NCBI GenBank assembly: GCA_016932235.1
Contig: JAFGDF010000334.1
Span: 1-20,807, forward strand
DNA: 20,807 bases
Source of the DNA: Deltaproteobacteria bacterium
GTDB lineage: Bacteria; Desulfobacterota; DSM-4660; Desulfatiglandales; HGW-15
Reading direction: 5' to 3'
Positions 1-6,770 of this stretch are shown here, in pieces. Numbering within the stretch: the stretch's first letter is position 1; each line of letters starts with the position of its first letter. The translations under genes and the position numbers were made by a program. Under the pieces are notes generated by a model, which made no database searches, was not told the origin of the DNA, and worked only from the letters and a program-made list of their open reading frames with translations.

Positions 1-39
1 GGCGGCGTTATCGTCGCCGTTTTTATAAAAGGGATATGA
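1..39 (+). CDS. C-terminal tail of an upstream gene, possibly a membrane protein (5' truncated)
   Basis: Frame 1 is open from the first base and reads GGVIVAVFIKGI before a TGA at 37-39. A hydrophobic run followed by a lysine would fit the last transmembrane segment of a transporter. Frame 3 is also open to a TGA at 45-47, but it reads an arginine-rich tail that looks less like protein. The tail ends 4 nt before the TTG start of the next gene, which would fit an operon. Only 12 codons are visible, so the call rests on composition and position. Confidence 0.35.
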   Translation, partial: GGVIVAVFIKGI

Positions 40-43
40 AAAT

Positions 44-1000
44 TTGAAAAAACAATTAACAGGGAAAGTCTATGACATTCAGGGATTTTCAGTGCAGGAC
101 GGGCCCGGGATCCGCACAACGGTCTTTTTAAAGGGATGTCCCCTTCGCTGCCCGTGGTGCCATAGCCCCGAATCACAGCAATTTTACGCACAGCTCAGCT
201 GGATGGAAATAAAATGCGCGGGGATAGACGAATGCGGGAAATGCCTGAATGCATGCTCCAAGGGCGCGATCTCTCCCGGAAAAATAAAAAAAAGTCCGGT
301 TACGCAGGAGGATATCAGACATATACATATAGACAGAACAATCTGTGATAACTGCGGCGATTGCGCTGACGTATGCTATCGCAAGGCTTTATATATTTGC
401 GGCACAGATTACACCGTGGAAGAACTGGTAGAGCGACTGAGCAAGGATATTCCCTTTTACGAAGAATCCGGCGGCGGGGTGACAGTATCAGGCGGCGAGC
501 CTTTATCTCAACCGGAATTTACCATGCAGTTGTTAAAAAGTCTTAAAGAACGCGGAATCCACACCGCGCTTGATACAACCGGTCACGCGCAATATAGATT
601 TGTTGAACAGGTTATGCCGTATACGGATCTATTTCTGTACGATTTAAAGCATATGGACAGTGAACGGCACGAGATAGTCATAGGCGTAAACAATAAACTG
701 ATACTGGAGAACGCGCAAAAAATTGCAGCAGCCGGCGGTAATATGCAGATCCGTATACCAGTGATACCGAATTTCAACGACTCGGAAAAAAACATGAGGG
801 AGACGGGCGAGTTTTGTAAATCACTTGGCGAAGCGGTGAATTTAATACAACTGCTGCCATACCATAATCTCGGAGTCATGAAATACCAGAGAATTGATGA
901 CAGCAAAAAGGTTCTGGAAGCGCCGCTGCCCTCTGATAAAAAGATCAAGGCGCTTAAAAAGGTTCTTGAAGATATGGGACTGCCTGTCACGGTGCACTAA
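44..1000 (+). CDS. Glycyl radical enzyme activating enzyme (radical SAM, PflA/HpdA type), partner not in window
   Basis: This enzyme would use SAM and a [4Fe-4S] cluster to abstract the glycine hydrogen of a partner glycyl radical enzyme. The radical SAM motif CxxxCxxC is at C32, C36 and C39. A ferredoxin-like insert follows with two four-cysteine groups (C58/C64/C67/C71 and C101/C104/C107/C111), as in activases of dehydratase and decarboxylase-type radical enzymes, not of the short PflA. SGGEP at 149-153 is the SAM-binding GGE motif. The length, 318 aa, is usual. The start is TTG: GGGA at 31-34 lies 9 nt upstream, and the nearby ATG at 36 is out of frame and stops after three codons. It is followed 28 nt later by an SDR gene on the same strand. 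It is a paralogue of the activase at 1993-2979, and its own substrate enzyme probably lies upstream of the window. Confidence 0.9.
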   Translation: MKKQLTGKVYDIQGFSVQDGPGIRTTVFLKGCPLRCPWCHSPESQQFYAQLSWMEIKCAGIDECGKCLNACSKGAISPGKIKKSPVTQEDIRHIHIDRTICDNCGDCADVCYRKALYICGTDYTVEELVERLSKDIPFYEESGGGVTVSGGEPLSQPEFTMQLLKSLKERGIHTALDTTGHAQYRFVEQVMPYTDLFLYDLKHMDSERHEIVIGVNNKLILENAQKIAAAGGNMQIRIPVIPNFNDSEKNMRETGEFCKSLGEAVNLIQLLPYHNLGVMKYQRIDDSKKVLEAPLPSDKKIKALKKVLEDMGLPVTVH

Positions 1001-1028
1001 AAACAGGTAAAATATAGAGGTGTTCATT

Positions 1029-1859
1029 ATGAAAATATCAGATCTATTCAAGGTGGATAATTTGGGTGTTGTCGTGACCGGAGGCGCGAGCGGGATCGGC
1101 CTTGGTTATGCGGAAGCGCTTGCTTCAAACGGGGCAAGGGTGACTATTCTCGATATTGATGCGCAAAGTGTTGAAATGGAAACAACGCGGTTGCGCGGCG
1201 ACGGACTTGACGTCCGGGGGAAGTTTGTTGATGTGACGGATCATGCGGCGCTCGATGCTGCCATAGATGAAGCGGCCGATGTCTACGGGCATCTTGATGT
1301 TGTATTTGCAAATGCAGGCGTCGATCCGGGCGTTGGTTTTGTCAGCAACTGGGCAGGTTCGGGAAGGCGCCGGGTTCCCGAGGGCTCGCTTGAGAATTAC
1401 ACTGATGAACGCTGGAACCAGGTGATTGATATCAATCTAAACGGGATATTCGCAACGGTCAGGGCGGCCGTACGGCACATGAAGCCGCAAAGATCGGGAC
1501 ATATCATTGTAACGTCTTCACTGGCCTCTACCCGTGTTGAACCTGTGATCGGAGCGGCGTATATGGCTTCCAAGGCGGGCGTTTACATGTTCATGAGAAC
1601 GGTTGCAATGGAGGTTGCCGCATTCAACATCACCGTCAACGCGGTCGCCCCTGGATTTATTGTAACAAATATCGGTGGAGGGCACGCATACGATCCCGCG
1701 GAACAGAAGGCTGTTGCCAGGGAAATCCCGATGCACCGTGTCGGTTTCCCGAACGACCTGAAGGGGCTGGCGCTTTTTCTGGCATCCCCGGCATCGGATT
1801 ACATAACAGGACAGGAAATAGTTGTCGACGGCGGTCTGGGACTTGGGTTTGCGGATTGA
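1029..1859 (+). CDS. SDR-family oxidoreductase (classical, probably NAD(H)-preferring)
   Basis: A classical short-chain dehydrogenase/reductase of 276 aa that would interconvert an alcohol and a ketone or aldehyde. The nucleotide-binding TGGASGIG is at residues 17-24, followed by D42 at the end of the second strand, which usually favours NAD over NADP. NAG is at 95-97, the catalytic Asn at N136, Ser at 163/164, and YxxxK at Y178/K182. The C-terminal GQEIVVDGG motif is typical. The ATG at 1029 is preferred over the in-frame GTG at 1020, because AGAGG at 1016-1020 lies 8 nt before the ATG. An insertion around residues 101-120 (FVSNWAGSGRRRVPEG) is longer than in many SDRs and may shape the substrate pocket. 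It is probably co-transcribed with the upstream activase. The substrate cannot be read from sequence. Confidence 0.9.
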   Translation: MKISDLFKVDNLGVVVTGGASGIGLGYAEALASNGARVTILDIDAQSVEMETTRLRGDGLDVRGKFVDVTDHAALDAAIDEAADVYGHLDVVFANAGVDPGVGFVSNWAGSGRRRVPEGSLENYTDERWNQVIDINLNGIFATVRAAVRHMKPQRSGHIIVTSSLASTRVEPVIGAAYMASKAGVYMFMRTVAMEVAAFNITVNAVAPGFIVTNIGGGHAYDPAEQKAVAREIPMHRVGFPNDLKGLALFLASPASDYITGQEIVVDGGLGLGFAD

Positions 1860-1896
1860 GATGTCGTCTTGAAAAGATCGACAAAACCGGAAACTA
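1859..1896 (+). repeat. 38-bp repeat, exact inverted copy of 15189-15226
   Basis: These 38 bases begin at the last base of the SDR stop codon. They are the exact reverse complement of 15189-15226, and a diverged third copy in the same orientation as this one lies at 15365-15402. The unit is itself a near palindrome: GTCGTCTT pairs with AAGATCGAC. This resembles extragenic REP-type elements. No transposase for it is present. Confidence 0.85.
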
Positions 1897-1992
1897 CCTC
1901 AAATGAAAAAGGCTGTTTTTCACCGTTCCATGCAAGGACTTATGCACGGCGCCATCATTTTTGGCAACCGAATCACAATTCAGCATAATTTT

Positions 1993-2979
1993 TTATTGAT
2001 AAATCTTACTGCTGGAACCCGCAACAACAGGGATATCGTATTCCTTTAATATTTCAGTCAGTTCAAGCAGGTTTTTCTCCCATACCGGTCTTTCTGGTGG
2101 AATGAAATTTTCCATAGGGTAGGGCATATTCAGAGAGATATACTTCTCAATGCCAAGCTTTCTGTAAGGCAAAAGCTGAACTTGTACAATATTATTGCCA
2201 AGCTGATCCCTGATAAATTCTCCTGTTGCCCTGATATTTTCCTCGCTGTTGTTATGATCAGGCACAACAGGAATTCTTATGACAAGCGGTTTCTTCATCT
2301 CAACTGTTCTTTTGATATTATTGAGGATGAGTTCATTGCCGACGCCGGTATATTCTTTGTGTTTTCTCGTATTCATGTGTTTAATGTCCGTTATGACAAG
2401 ATCCGTATGCCTGTATACTTCCTCCATATGTTCCTGCATGCAATGCAGTGATGTTTCAACGCATGTATTAACTGCCGCGTCTTTGCACGCTTGAAGCAGC
2501 AGCACTGCAAATTCCCATTGCAGCATAACTTCACCGCCTGAAAGAGTCACGCCCCCGCCTGTCTCCAGGTAAAAATTCCTGTCCTTAAGAATAATCTTCA
2601 TAAGTTCCGGGACAGTCATTTTTTTACCCCATATCATAATAGCTCCGGAAGGGCATTCCTCTGCGCATATTTTGCAGTCACCGCATTCGGGGATTTCATT
2701 TAGGCTGAATAAATAATCATCCCGCGCTTTGATGGGTGTTCCGGATCCAATGGGGCATGATTTGATGCACAGGGAGCATTTGCTGATTCCAACGCACTTG
2801 GAAGGATAGACGCCTATTTGCTGTTTGGGAGACAGTCCTTCGGGATTACTGCACCAGATGCAGCGCAGAGGGCAGCCCTTGAAAAAGATCTCCGTTCTTA
2901 TACCAGGGCCGTCATGGATTGTGTATTTTTGAATATTGGTGATAATCCCGAAAGGTTTATCAGCCTGTGTCGGTTCCAT
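1993..2979 (-). CDS. Glycyl radical enzyme activating enzyme (radical SAM) for the adjacent radical enzyme
   Basis: This 328-aa activase should install the glycyl radical on the enzyme encoded 21 nt upstream. The radical SAM cysteines are C36, C40 and C43. Two ferredoxin-type clusters follow (C62/C68/C71/C75 and C99/C102/C105/C109). GGGVTLSGGE is the SAM-binding GGE region. The N-terminal HDGPGIRTEIFFKGCPLRC stretch is diagnostic of the family. The ATG has only a weak purine-rich ribosome site, so translation may be coupled to the upstream radical enzyme. It is the last gene of the SDR - radical enzyme - activase operon, and it converges on the + strand SDR at 1029-1859. No strong terminator is visible in the 130-bp gap. 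Confidence 0.93.
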   Translation of the reverse strand: MEPTQADKPFGIITNIQKYTIHDGPGIRTEIFFKGCPLRCIWCSNPEGLSPKQQIGVYPSKCVGISKCSLCIKSCPIGSGTPIKARDDYLFSLNEIPECGDCKICAEECPSGAIMIWGKKMTVPELMKIILKDRNFYLETGGGVTLSGGEVMLQWEFAVLLLQACKDAAVNTCVETSLHCMQEHMEEVYRHTDLVITDIKHMNTRKHKEYTGVGNELILNNIKRTVEMKKPLVIRIPVVPDHNNSEENIRATGEFIRDQLGNNIVQVQLLPYRKLGIEKYISLNMPYPMENFIPPERPVWEKNLLELTEILKEYDIPVVAGSSSKIYQ

Positions 2980-3000
2980 TATTTATTGATTCTACTCAGA

Positions 3001-5601
3001 TCAGTCGAAAGATAACTCGGTTCTGTTTATAAGGTCGCTCTGAAGCCCTTCGCTGAGCTCCACGAAATACGCGCTGTAACCTGCTATACGCACAAGAAGA
3101 TCTTTATACTGATCCGGTTTTTTCTGAGCATCAATCAGGATGTCTTTGCTGATAATATTAAACTGGCTCTGCATGCCTTTCTCTTTAAAATAGACATCCA
3201 TAAGTGAGATAAGACTATCCCTGCCTGTTTCTCCGGATACGGCGCCGGGAGAGAATTTCCAGTTGAGAATTATTCCATTGCCAATGCGGCTGTGATCCAG
3301 CTTTGCCACTGACTTTGCTATTGCCGTTGGCCCGCTTCTGTCATGAGATCCCATCTTGGTATGAACAGGGCCTATGCAGTCGGACAGAGGCTCATACGCT
3401 ATTCTGCCATCCGGCGTGGCTGCCGTAAATATACCGGCCAGAACATTCTGTGTGACGGAAAAGACTCCCGGCATGTATTCGCCGCCATGCGGTGTGGGTC
3501 TGTGCTCAACGTGTTTGCAGTAGGTGGCTGTTACGGATCTCGCCACATCATCGGCATAATCGTCATCATTGCCGTAGCAATGCATCCTCTCGCTGTTTAC
3601 CAGCGCGTACAACGGCTCATACCCCTTCCAATTCGCTTTTAAGGCATCGAGCATCGTTTTTCCGTCGACTTTCCCTTCGTCGAACACAAGCTGCTTTATC
3701 GCGGTTAGGCTGTCCGATACAGTTCCTATGCCTACGCCCTGTGGACCGCTGTGATTATAAAGGGCGCCTCCTCTTGACACGTCCTTGCCCCTTCCTATGC
3801 AGTCCTGGATAAGAAGGGACAGGTAAGGCAGGGGTTTAAGCCTCTGGTGCGCTATATCAATCTTGTTGACCTGGGAGATCATAATATCGCACCAGTATTT
3901 CATCTGCTTGTCAAAGGATTCCAGAATTTCATCAAAGGAATTAAAGGTTTCAAGGCTGCCTGTATCGATTCCCAGCCTGCCTCCTATGCCCGCGCATTTT
4001 TTATGCCTGGGACAATGAGGACCGCAGTCAATACAGCGACCGCCGTTGATGGCAAGCTGCATTACCTTCGCTATGTTAAAGGAGCTGGAATCATGCCATC
4101 CATAAGTCTTGCCTGGCACACAGGGTTCAACGCATCCTATTCCAACATAATTTCTCGCATCCTCAACGGGCTTATCATAGTTCTGCAGGGCCTTGATCAT
4201 TTGAGCGTCATTGAAAATCTTAGGTTCGCCGGTTCCGATCCTGATCACATTAAAGGTCTTTATCTTGAATTCCCGCGGGGAATTTTCATGCAGGCGCACC
4301 CCCATCCATGGATTCGGTATCCTGGTATGCGCATGCGCGTCCAGCACCATGTAGCTGAGATCGTTTGTAGCGTCATTGCCGTCTTTGTCAACTCCGCCGA
4401 CATCAAGGGCCGTTCCTCCCATGAAAGTGCCGCTTGAAAATACTATTGCCGTCTTATCTCGGATCTTGCAGAGTTCATGAATTTTAAGGAAAGACATTTC
4501 TATGAGTTCCTGCATAAATTCCCTGGTGAGTCTGCCTTCTTCAATGTCTTTTTTGTAATAAGGATAAAAGATCTGATCGAAACGTCCGTAGGTCACGGAA
4601 TGGCCGTTTGTTTCTATAATGATCATATTAGTTGCAATAAGCCAGAGCTGTATCGCTTCCCAGAAATCCCTGGCAGGGCCTTCCGCCACCTGAAAGCAGT
4701 TCGCGGAAATACGGAGTAGCTCGGCCTTTCTCTTGGCGTTTTTCTCTTTTTTTGCCATATCAGCAGCCAGCTGCGCGTAACGCTTTATGTATGAAACAGC
4801 GCCCTCCAGCGAAATCAGCGCGGCGTCGTAGAATTCTTTTTTATATACATCTTCCGGATTTGATGTATCAAGCTTTGCAATCTGTTCCTGTATCTGATTT
4901 CTAATTCCGCCGAATCCGAGAGTCAACAGCCTTTCATAGTCAGCGCAGACATGTCCTACGCCTGCTGAAGCGAATAGATCGAAAAAGTTTACTCCCTTTT
5001 GGAGATGCGAGCCCTTGATCTCTTCTTCAGTCAATGTGCTGTGAATATTCTCTAACAGGGTGTTTCCCTTCCAATATGGCTGGATATGGAACAGGGCTTC
5101 TTTAGTCTTGTCATCAATAACATAACGGTCATTGCGGCGCTGATCAAGCGGGGCATTGATCATTTCGTCGCATAGCCAGTCAATAGAGAACTCGGGATAA
5201 ACAGGCGCGCTTTTTGCCGGCGCGGCTATTTCCCCGACTATCAGTTCATCGGGCCAGATATTTATATCCACATTCTGAAGCACATCACGGTAGGTCATCG
5301 CGCATTTAAGTATCTGAGGATAGGCAGTATATTTTTTAAAATATCCTTCCGTATATATTACCGCCCGCTGATGATCAGCAGTATGATCCCTGGCCTTAAG
5401 CCATTTTAATATTTTATTTATTCTGGGAAATGGGGACGGATTTTCCGTTACCCCGGAAATGCCAACCCCCCATACTTTATCATAGGGCTCAATCGCTAAC
5501 GGTTTATTAACCGATGGTTTTTTAGCTGATCGTTTTTGAAACAATGGTTTTTGAGTCAATGAGCCTGGTGGATTTATATTTTTTTCTATTATTGTATCCA
5601 T
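3001..5601 (-). CDS. Glycyl radical enzyme, glycerol/propanediol dehydratase or choline lyase-like eliminase
   Basis: An 866-aa glycyl radical enzyme. The radical site is G841 in VRIAGYSAYF, and the thiyl cysteine is C490 in GCVEP. Residues I recall from Clostridium butyricum B12-independent glycerol dehydratase all have counterparts: H164 (H217), H281-S282 (H334-S335), C433 (C490), E435 (E492) and D447 (D504). The two His are 117 residues apart and Cys to Asp is 14 in both. This indicates an elimination reaction, dehydratase or C-N/C-S lyase, rather than formate lyase or succinate synthase. Two oddities stand out: an N-terminal extension of about 50 residues rich in Lys/Pro, and a four-cysteine insertion (C523, C526, C530, C536) soon after the active-site loop. 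ATG 5601 is chosen over GTG 5610 because AAGAGG at 5610-5615 sits 8 nt before the ATG. The substrate is unknown, and no microcompartment shell genes are nearby. Confidence 0.93.
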   Translation of the reverse strand: MDTIIEKNINPPGSLTQKPLFQKRSAKKPSVNKPLAIEPYDKVWGVGISGVTENPSPFPRINKILKWLKARDHTADHQRAVIYTEGYFKKYTAYPQILKCAMTYRDVLQNVDINIWPDELIVGEIAAPAKSAPVYPEFSIDWLCDEMINAPLDQRRNDRYVIDDKTKEALFHIQPYWKGNTLLENIHSTLTEEEIKGSHLQKGVNFFDLFASAGVGHVCADYERLLTLGFGGIRNQIQEQIAKLDTSNPEDVYKKEFYDAALISLEGAVSYIKRYAQLAADMAKKEKNAKRKAELLRISANCFQVAEGPARDFWEAIQLWLIATNMIIIETNGHSVTYGRFDQIFYPYYKKDIEEGRLTREFMQELIEMSFLKIHELCKIRDKTAIVFSSGTFMGGTALDVGGVDKDGNDATNDLSYMVLDAHAHTRIPNPWMGVRLHENSPREFKIKTFNVIRIGTGEPKIFNDAQMIKALQNYDKPVEDARNYVGIGCVEPCVPGKTYGWHDSSSFNIAKVMQLAINGGRCIDCGPHCPRHKKCAGIGGRLGIDTGSLETFNSFDEILESFDKQMKYWCDIMISQVNKIDIAHQRLKPLPYLSLLIQDCIGRGKDVSRGGALYNHSGPQGVGIGTVSDSLTAIKQLVFDEGKVDGKTMLDALKANWKGYEPLYALVNSERMHCYGNDDDYADDVARSVTATYCKHVEHRPTPHGGEYMPGVFSVTQNVLAGIFTAATPDGRIAYEPLSDCIGPVHTKMGSHDRSGPTAIAKSVAKLDHSRIGNGIILNWKFSPGAVSGETGRDSLISLMDVYFKEKGMQSQFNIISKDILIDAQKKPDQYKDLLVRIAGYSAYFVELSEGLQSDLINRTELSFD
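3973..4038 (-). other. Four-cysteine insertion within the glycyl radical enzyme
   Basis: Codons 522-543 encode Cys-x2-Cys-x3-Cys-x5-Cys, with two His between the cysteines, between the conserved NGG and the RLG..TG segment. Most relatives I recall have a short loop here. The spacing suggests a bound metal (Zn or FeS), but this is inference from the pattern only. Confidence 0.6.
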
Positions 5602-5648
5602 TACATGCACCTCTTTAATAAATAAGAATGAGCCGCGCCCGCTTGTCT

Positions 5649-6470
5649 TTAAGCTTTTCCGGATCTGCGAACCGCGCCCGATATGCCGGCGCCGACCACG
5701 TCAACGATAGCTGTTCCGCCATCGATTACCAATTCAGCGCCAGTCATAAAGGATGAGTCTTCACTGGCCAGGAATGTGCATATGCCGCCTATCTCGTGAA
5801 TCTCAGCAAATCGTTTTAAGGGCATCTCGGTTGAGATCTCATTAACGAAGGCCTCGGTCTCCATGCCTATCATTTTTCCAACCTGACCGAAATCCGCTTC
5901 CGTCATCTCGGTCTTGACACCACCGGGACAGACCACGTTACAGCGTACGTTATACTTGCCATAATCCAGGGCAGCCTGTTTAGTTAACATAATCAGCGCC
6001 GCTTTGGTCGTGCAATAGGCCGGCCTTTCAGGCAGGCAGCGCAGGCCGCCTACAGAGGCTATATTAATGACGGAACCCCCGCCTGCCTTTATCATGTGGG
6101 GAATAGCCGCTTTCATCAACATAAAGGGGCCGGTTAAATTAATAGATATGGTTTTATTCCAGTTTTCCAGGTCCAGATCGGTGACAGAACCTATCATGCT
6201 GATACCGGCGTTATTGACCAGGATGTCGATTTTTCCTCCGAATTCCACTGTCGCCGCCACCATTCCCTTGAGGTCTTCTTCCCTTGACACATCACCAGGG
6301 AACACTTTCACGCTGCCAGCCGGCAGTTTTTTTGCCATCGCTTCCAATAGCTTTTGACGTCGACCGGTGATGCAGATCTTAGCGCCTTCCTTAACAAATC
6401 TCTCGGATATAGCCGCGCCGATGCCGCCTCCTCCGCCTGTTATAAGTGCAACTTTACCTTTTAGTTTCAT
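5649..6470 (-). CDS. SDR-family oxidoreductase (classical, probably NADP(H)-preferring)
   Basis: A 273-aa short-chain dehydrogenase, first gene of the radical enzyme operon. The cofactor motif TGGGGGIG is at 11-18. TGRR at 35-38 places basic residues where NADP-specific SDRs bind the phosphate. NNAG is at 87-90, N111, S139, and YxxxK is Y152/K156. The C-terminal tail, after the usual ELVIDGG motif, is about 20 residues longer than in many SDRs. The ATG follows AAGAGG by about 8 nt. The radical enzyme starts 47 nt downstream. It is only distantly similar to the other SDR at 1029-1859, so this is not a recent duplication. A plausible role is to prepare the substrate or reduce the carbonyl product of the radical enzyme. 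Opposite cofactor preferences would allow the two SDRs to run in opposite directions (inference). Confidence 0.92.
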   Translation of the reverse strand: MKLKGKVALITGGGGGIGAAISERFVKEGAKICITGRRQKLLEAMAKKLPAGSVKVFPGDVSREEDLKGMVAATVEFGGKIDILVNNAGISMIGSVTDLDLENWNKTISINLTGPFMLMKAAIPHMIKAGGGSVINIASVGGLRCLPERPAYCTTKAALIMLTKQAALDYGKYNVRCNVVCPGGVKTEMTEADFGQVGKMIGMETEAFVNEISTEMPLKRFAEIHEIGGICTFLASEDSSFMTGAELVIDGGTAIVDVVGAGISGAVRRSGKA

Positions 6471-6568
6471 GTCGCGTACCTCTTTAAAAATTATTGTGAT
6501 GTTGGTGAGATATTAAATAATAATGGCTGACTTAAGTTGAGTTGATGAGAATCCCTTTTTTGGAAATG

Positions 6569-6598
6569 AGTATAGGAGAGTTCTGACTTGTGTGTCAA
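6569..6598 (-). promoter_or_regulatory. sigma70-type promoter of the SDR - glycyl radical enzyme - activase operon
   Basis: On the - strand, TTGACA (6598-6593) and TATACT (6574-6569) are separated by 18 bp. Transcription should start near 6562, giving a leader of about 90 nt before the SDR ATG at 6470. Confidence 0.7.
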
Positions 6599-6667
6599 GA
6601 AAAAATGATAGCACAGATCGTCCGGGATTTTTAAAAATCAGGCGGGATAGGCCTCTTGATACTTCCA

Positions 6668-6683
6668 GTGATCTGTAGATCAC
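6668..6683. promoter_or_regulatory. Perfect 16-bp palindrome, candidate operator
   Basis: GTGATCT-GT-AGATCAC lies 70-90 bp upstream of the -35 of the SDR promoter. Its dyad symmetry fits a dimeric regulator. The half-site spacing differs from the CRP consensus (N8 instead of N6 between GTGA and TCAC). No regulator gene is present in the window. Confidence 0.45.
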
Positions 6684-6709
6684 CTCGGATTCATTGACAA
6701 TCTATGGTT

Positions 6710-6753
6710 AAAAATACGAATCGGCAAGCCTTCGGGAAGAAAGCCTGCCGATT
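6710..6753 (-). terminator. Hairpin terminator downstream of the molybdoenzyme gene
   Basis: AATCGGCA (6719-6726) pairs with TGCCGATT (6746-6753), with partial pairing continuing inward. On the - strand a T-run follows at 6714-6710. It lies 18 bp after the stop codon of the molybdoenzyme. Confidence 0.6.
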
Positions 6754-6770
6754 TGTTATTCAATCAATTA

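Larger units (their letters stand above)
6471..6770. other. Intergenic region between the molybdoenzyme and the SDR - radical enzyme operon
   Basis: About 300 bp without a gene. It holds, in - strand order, a hairpin terminator for the molybdoenzyme, a 16-bp palindrome, a sigma70-type promoter and a leader of about 90 nt for the SDR. Each is listed separately. Confidence 0.7.

Noticed and set aside
1897..1992. Bidirectional terminator between the convergent SDR and activase genes
   Set aside because: Only weak stems (a GAAAAA/TTTTTC pair around 1907-1921 and a 4-bp GCCA/TGGC) are present; not enough for a call.
6668..6683. CRP/FNR-type binding site
   Set aside because: The palindrome has GTGA-N8-TCAC, while the CRP half-sites are separated by 6 bases, and it lacks the TTGAT core of FNR. 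It is kept only as an unnamed palindrome.
6694..6699. + strand TTGACA in the molybdoenzyme-SDR gap
   Set aside because: There is no matching -10 at 16-18 bp and no + strand gene downstream.
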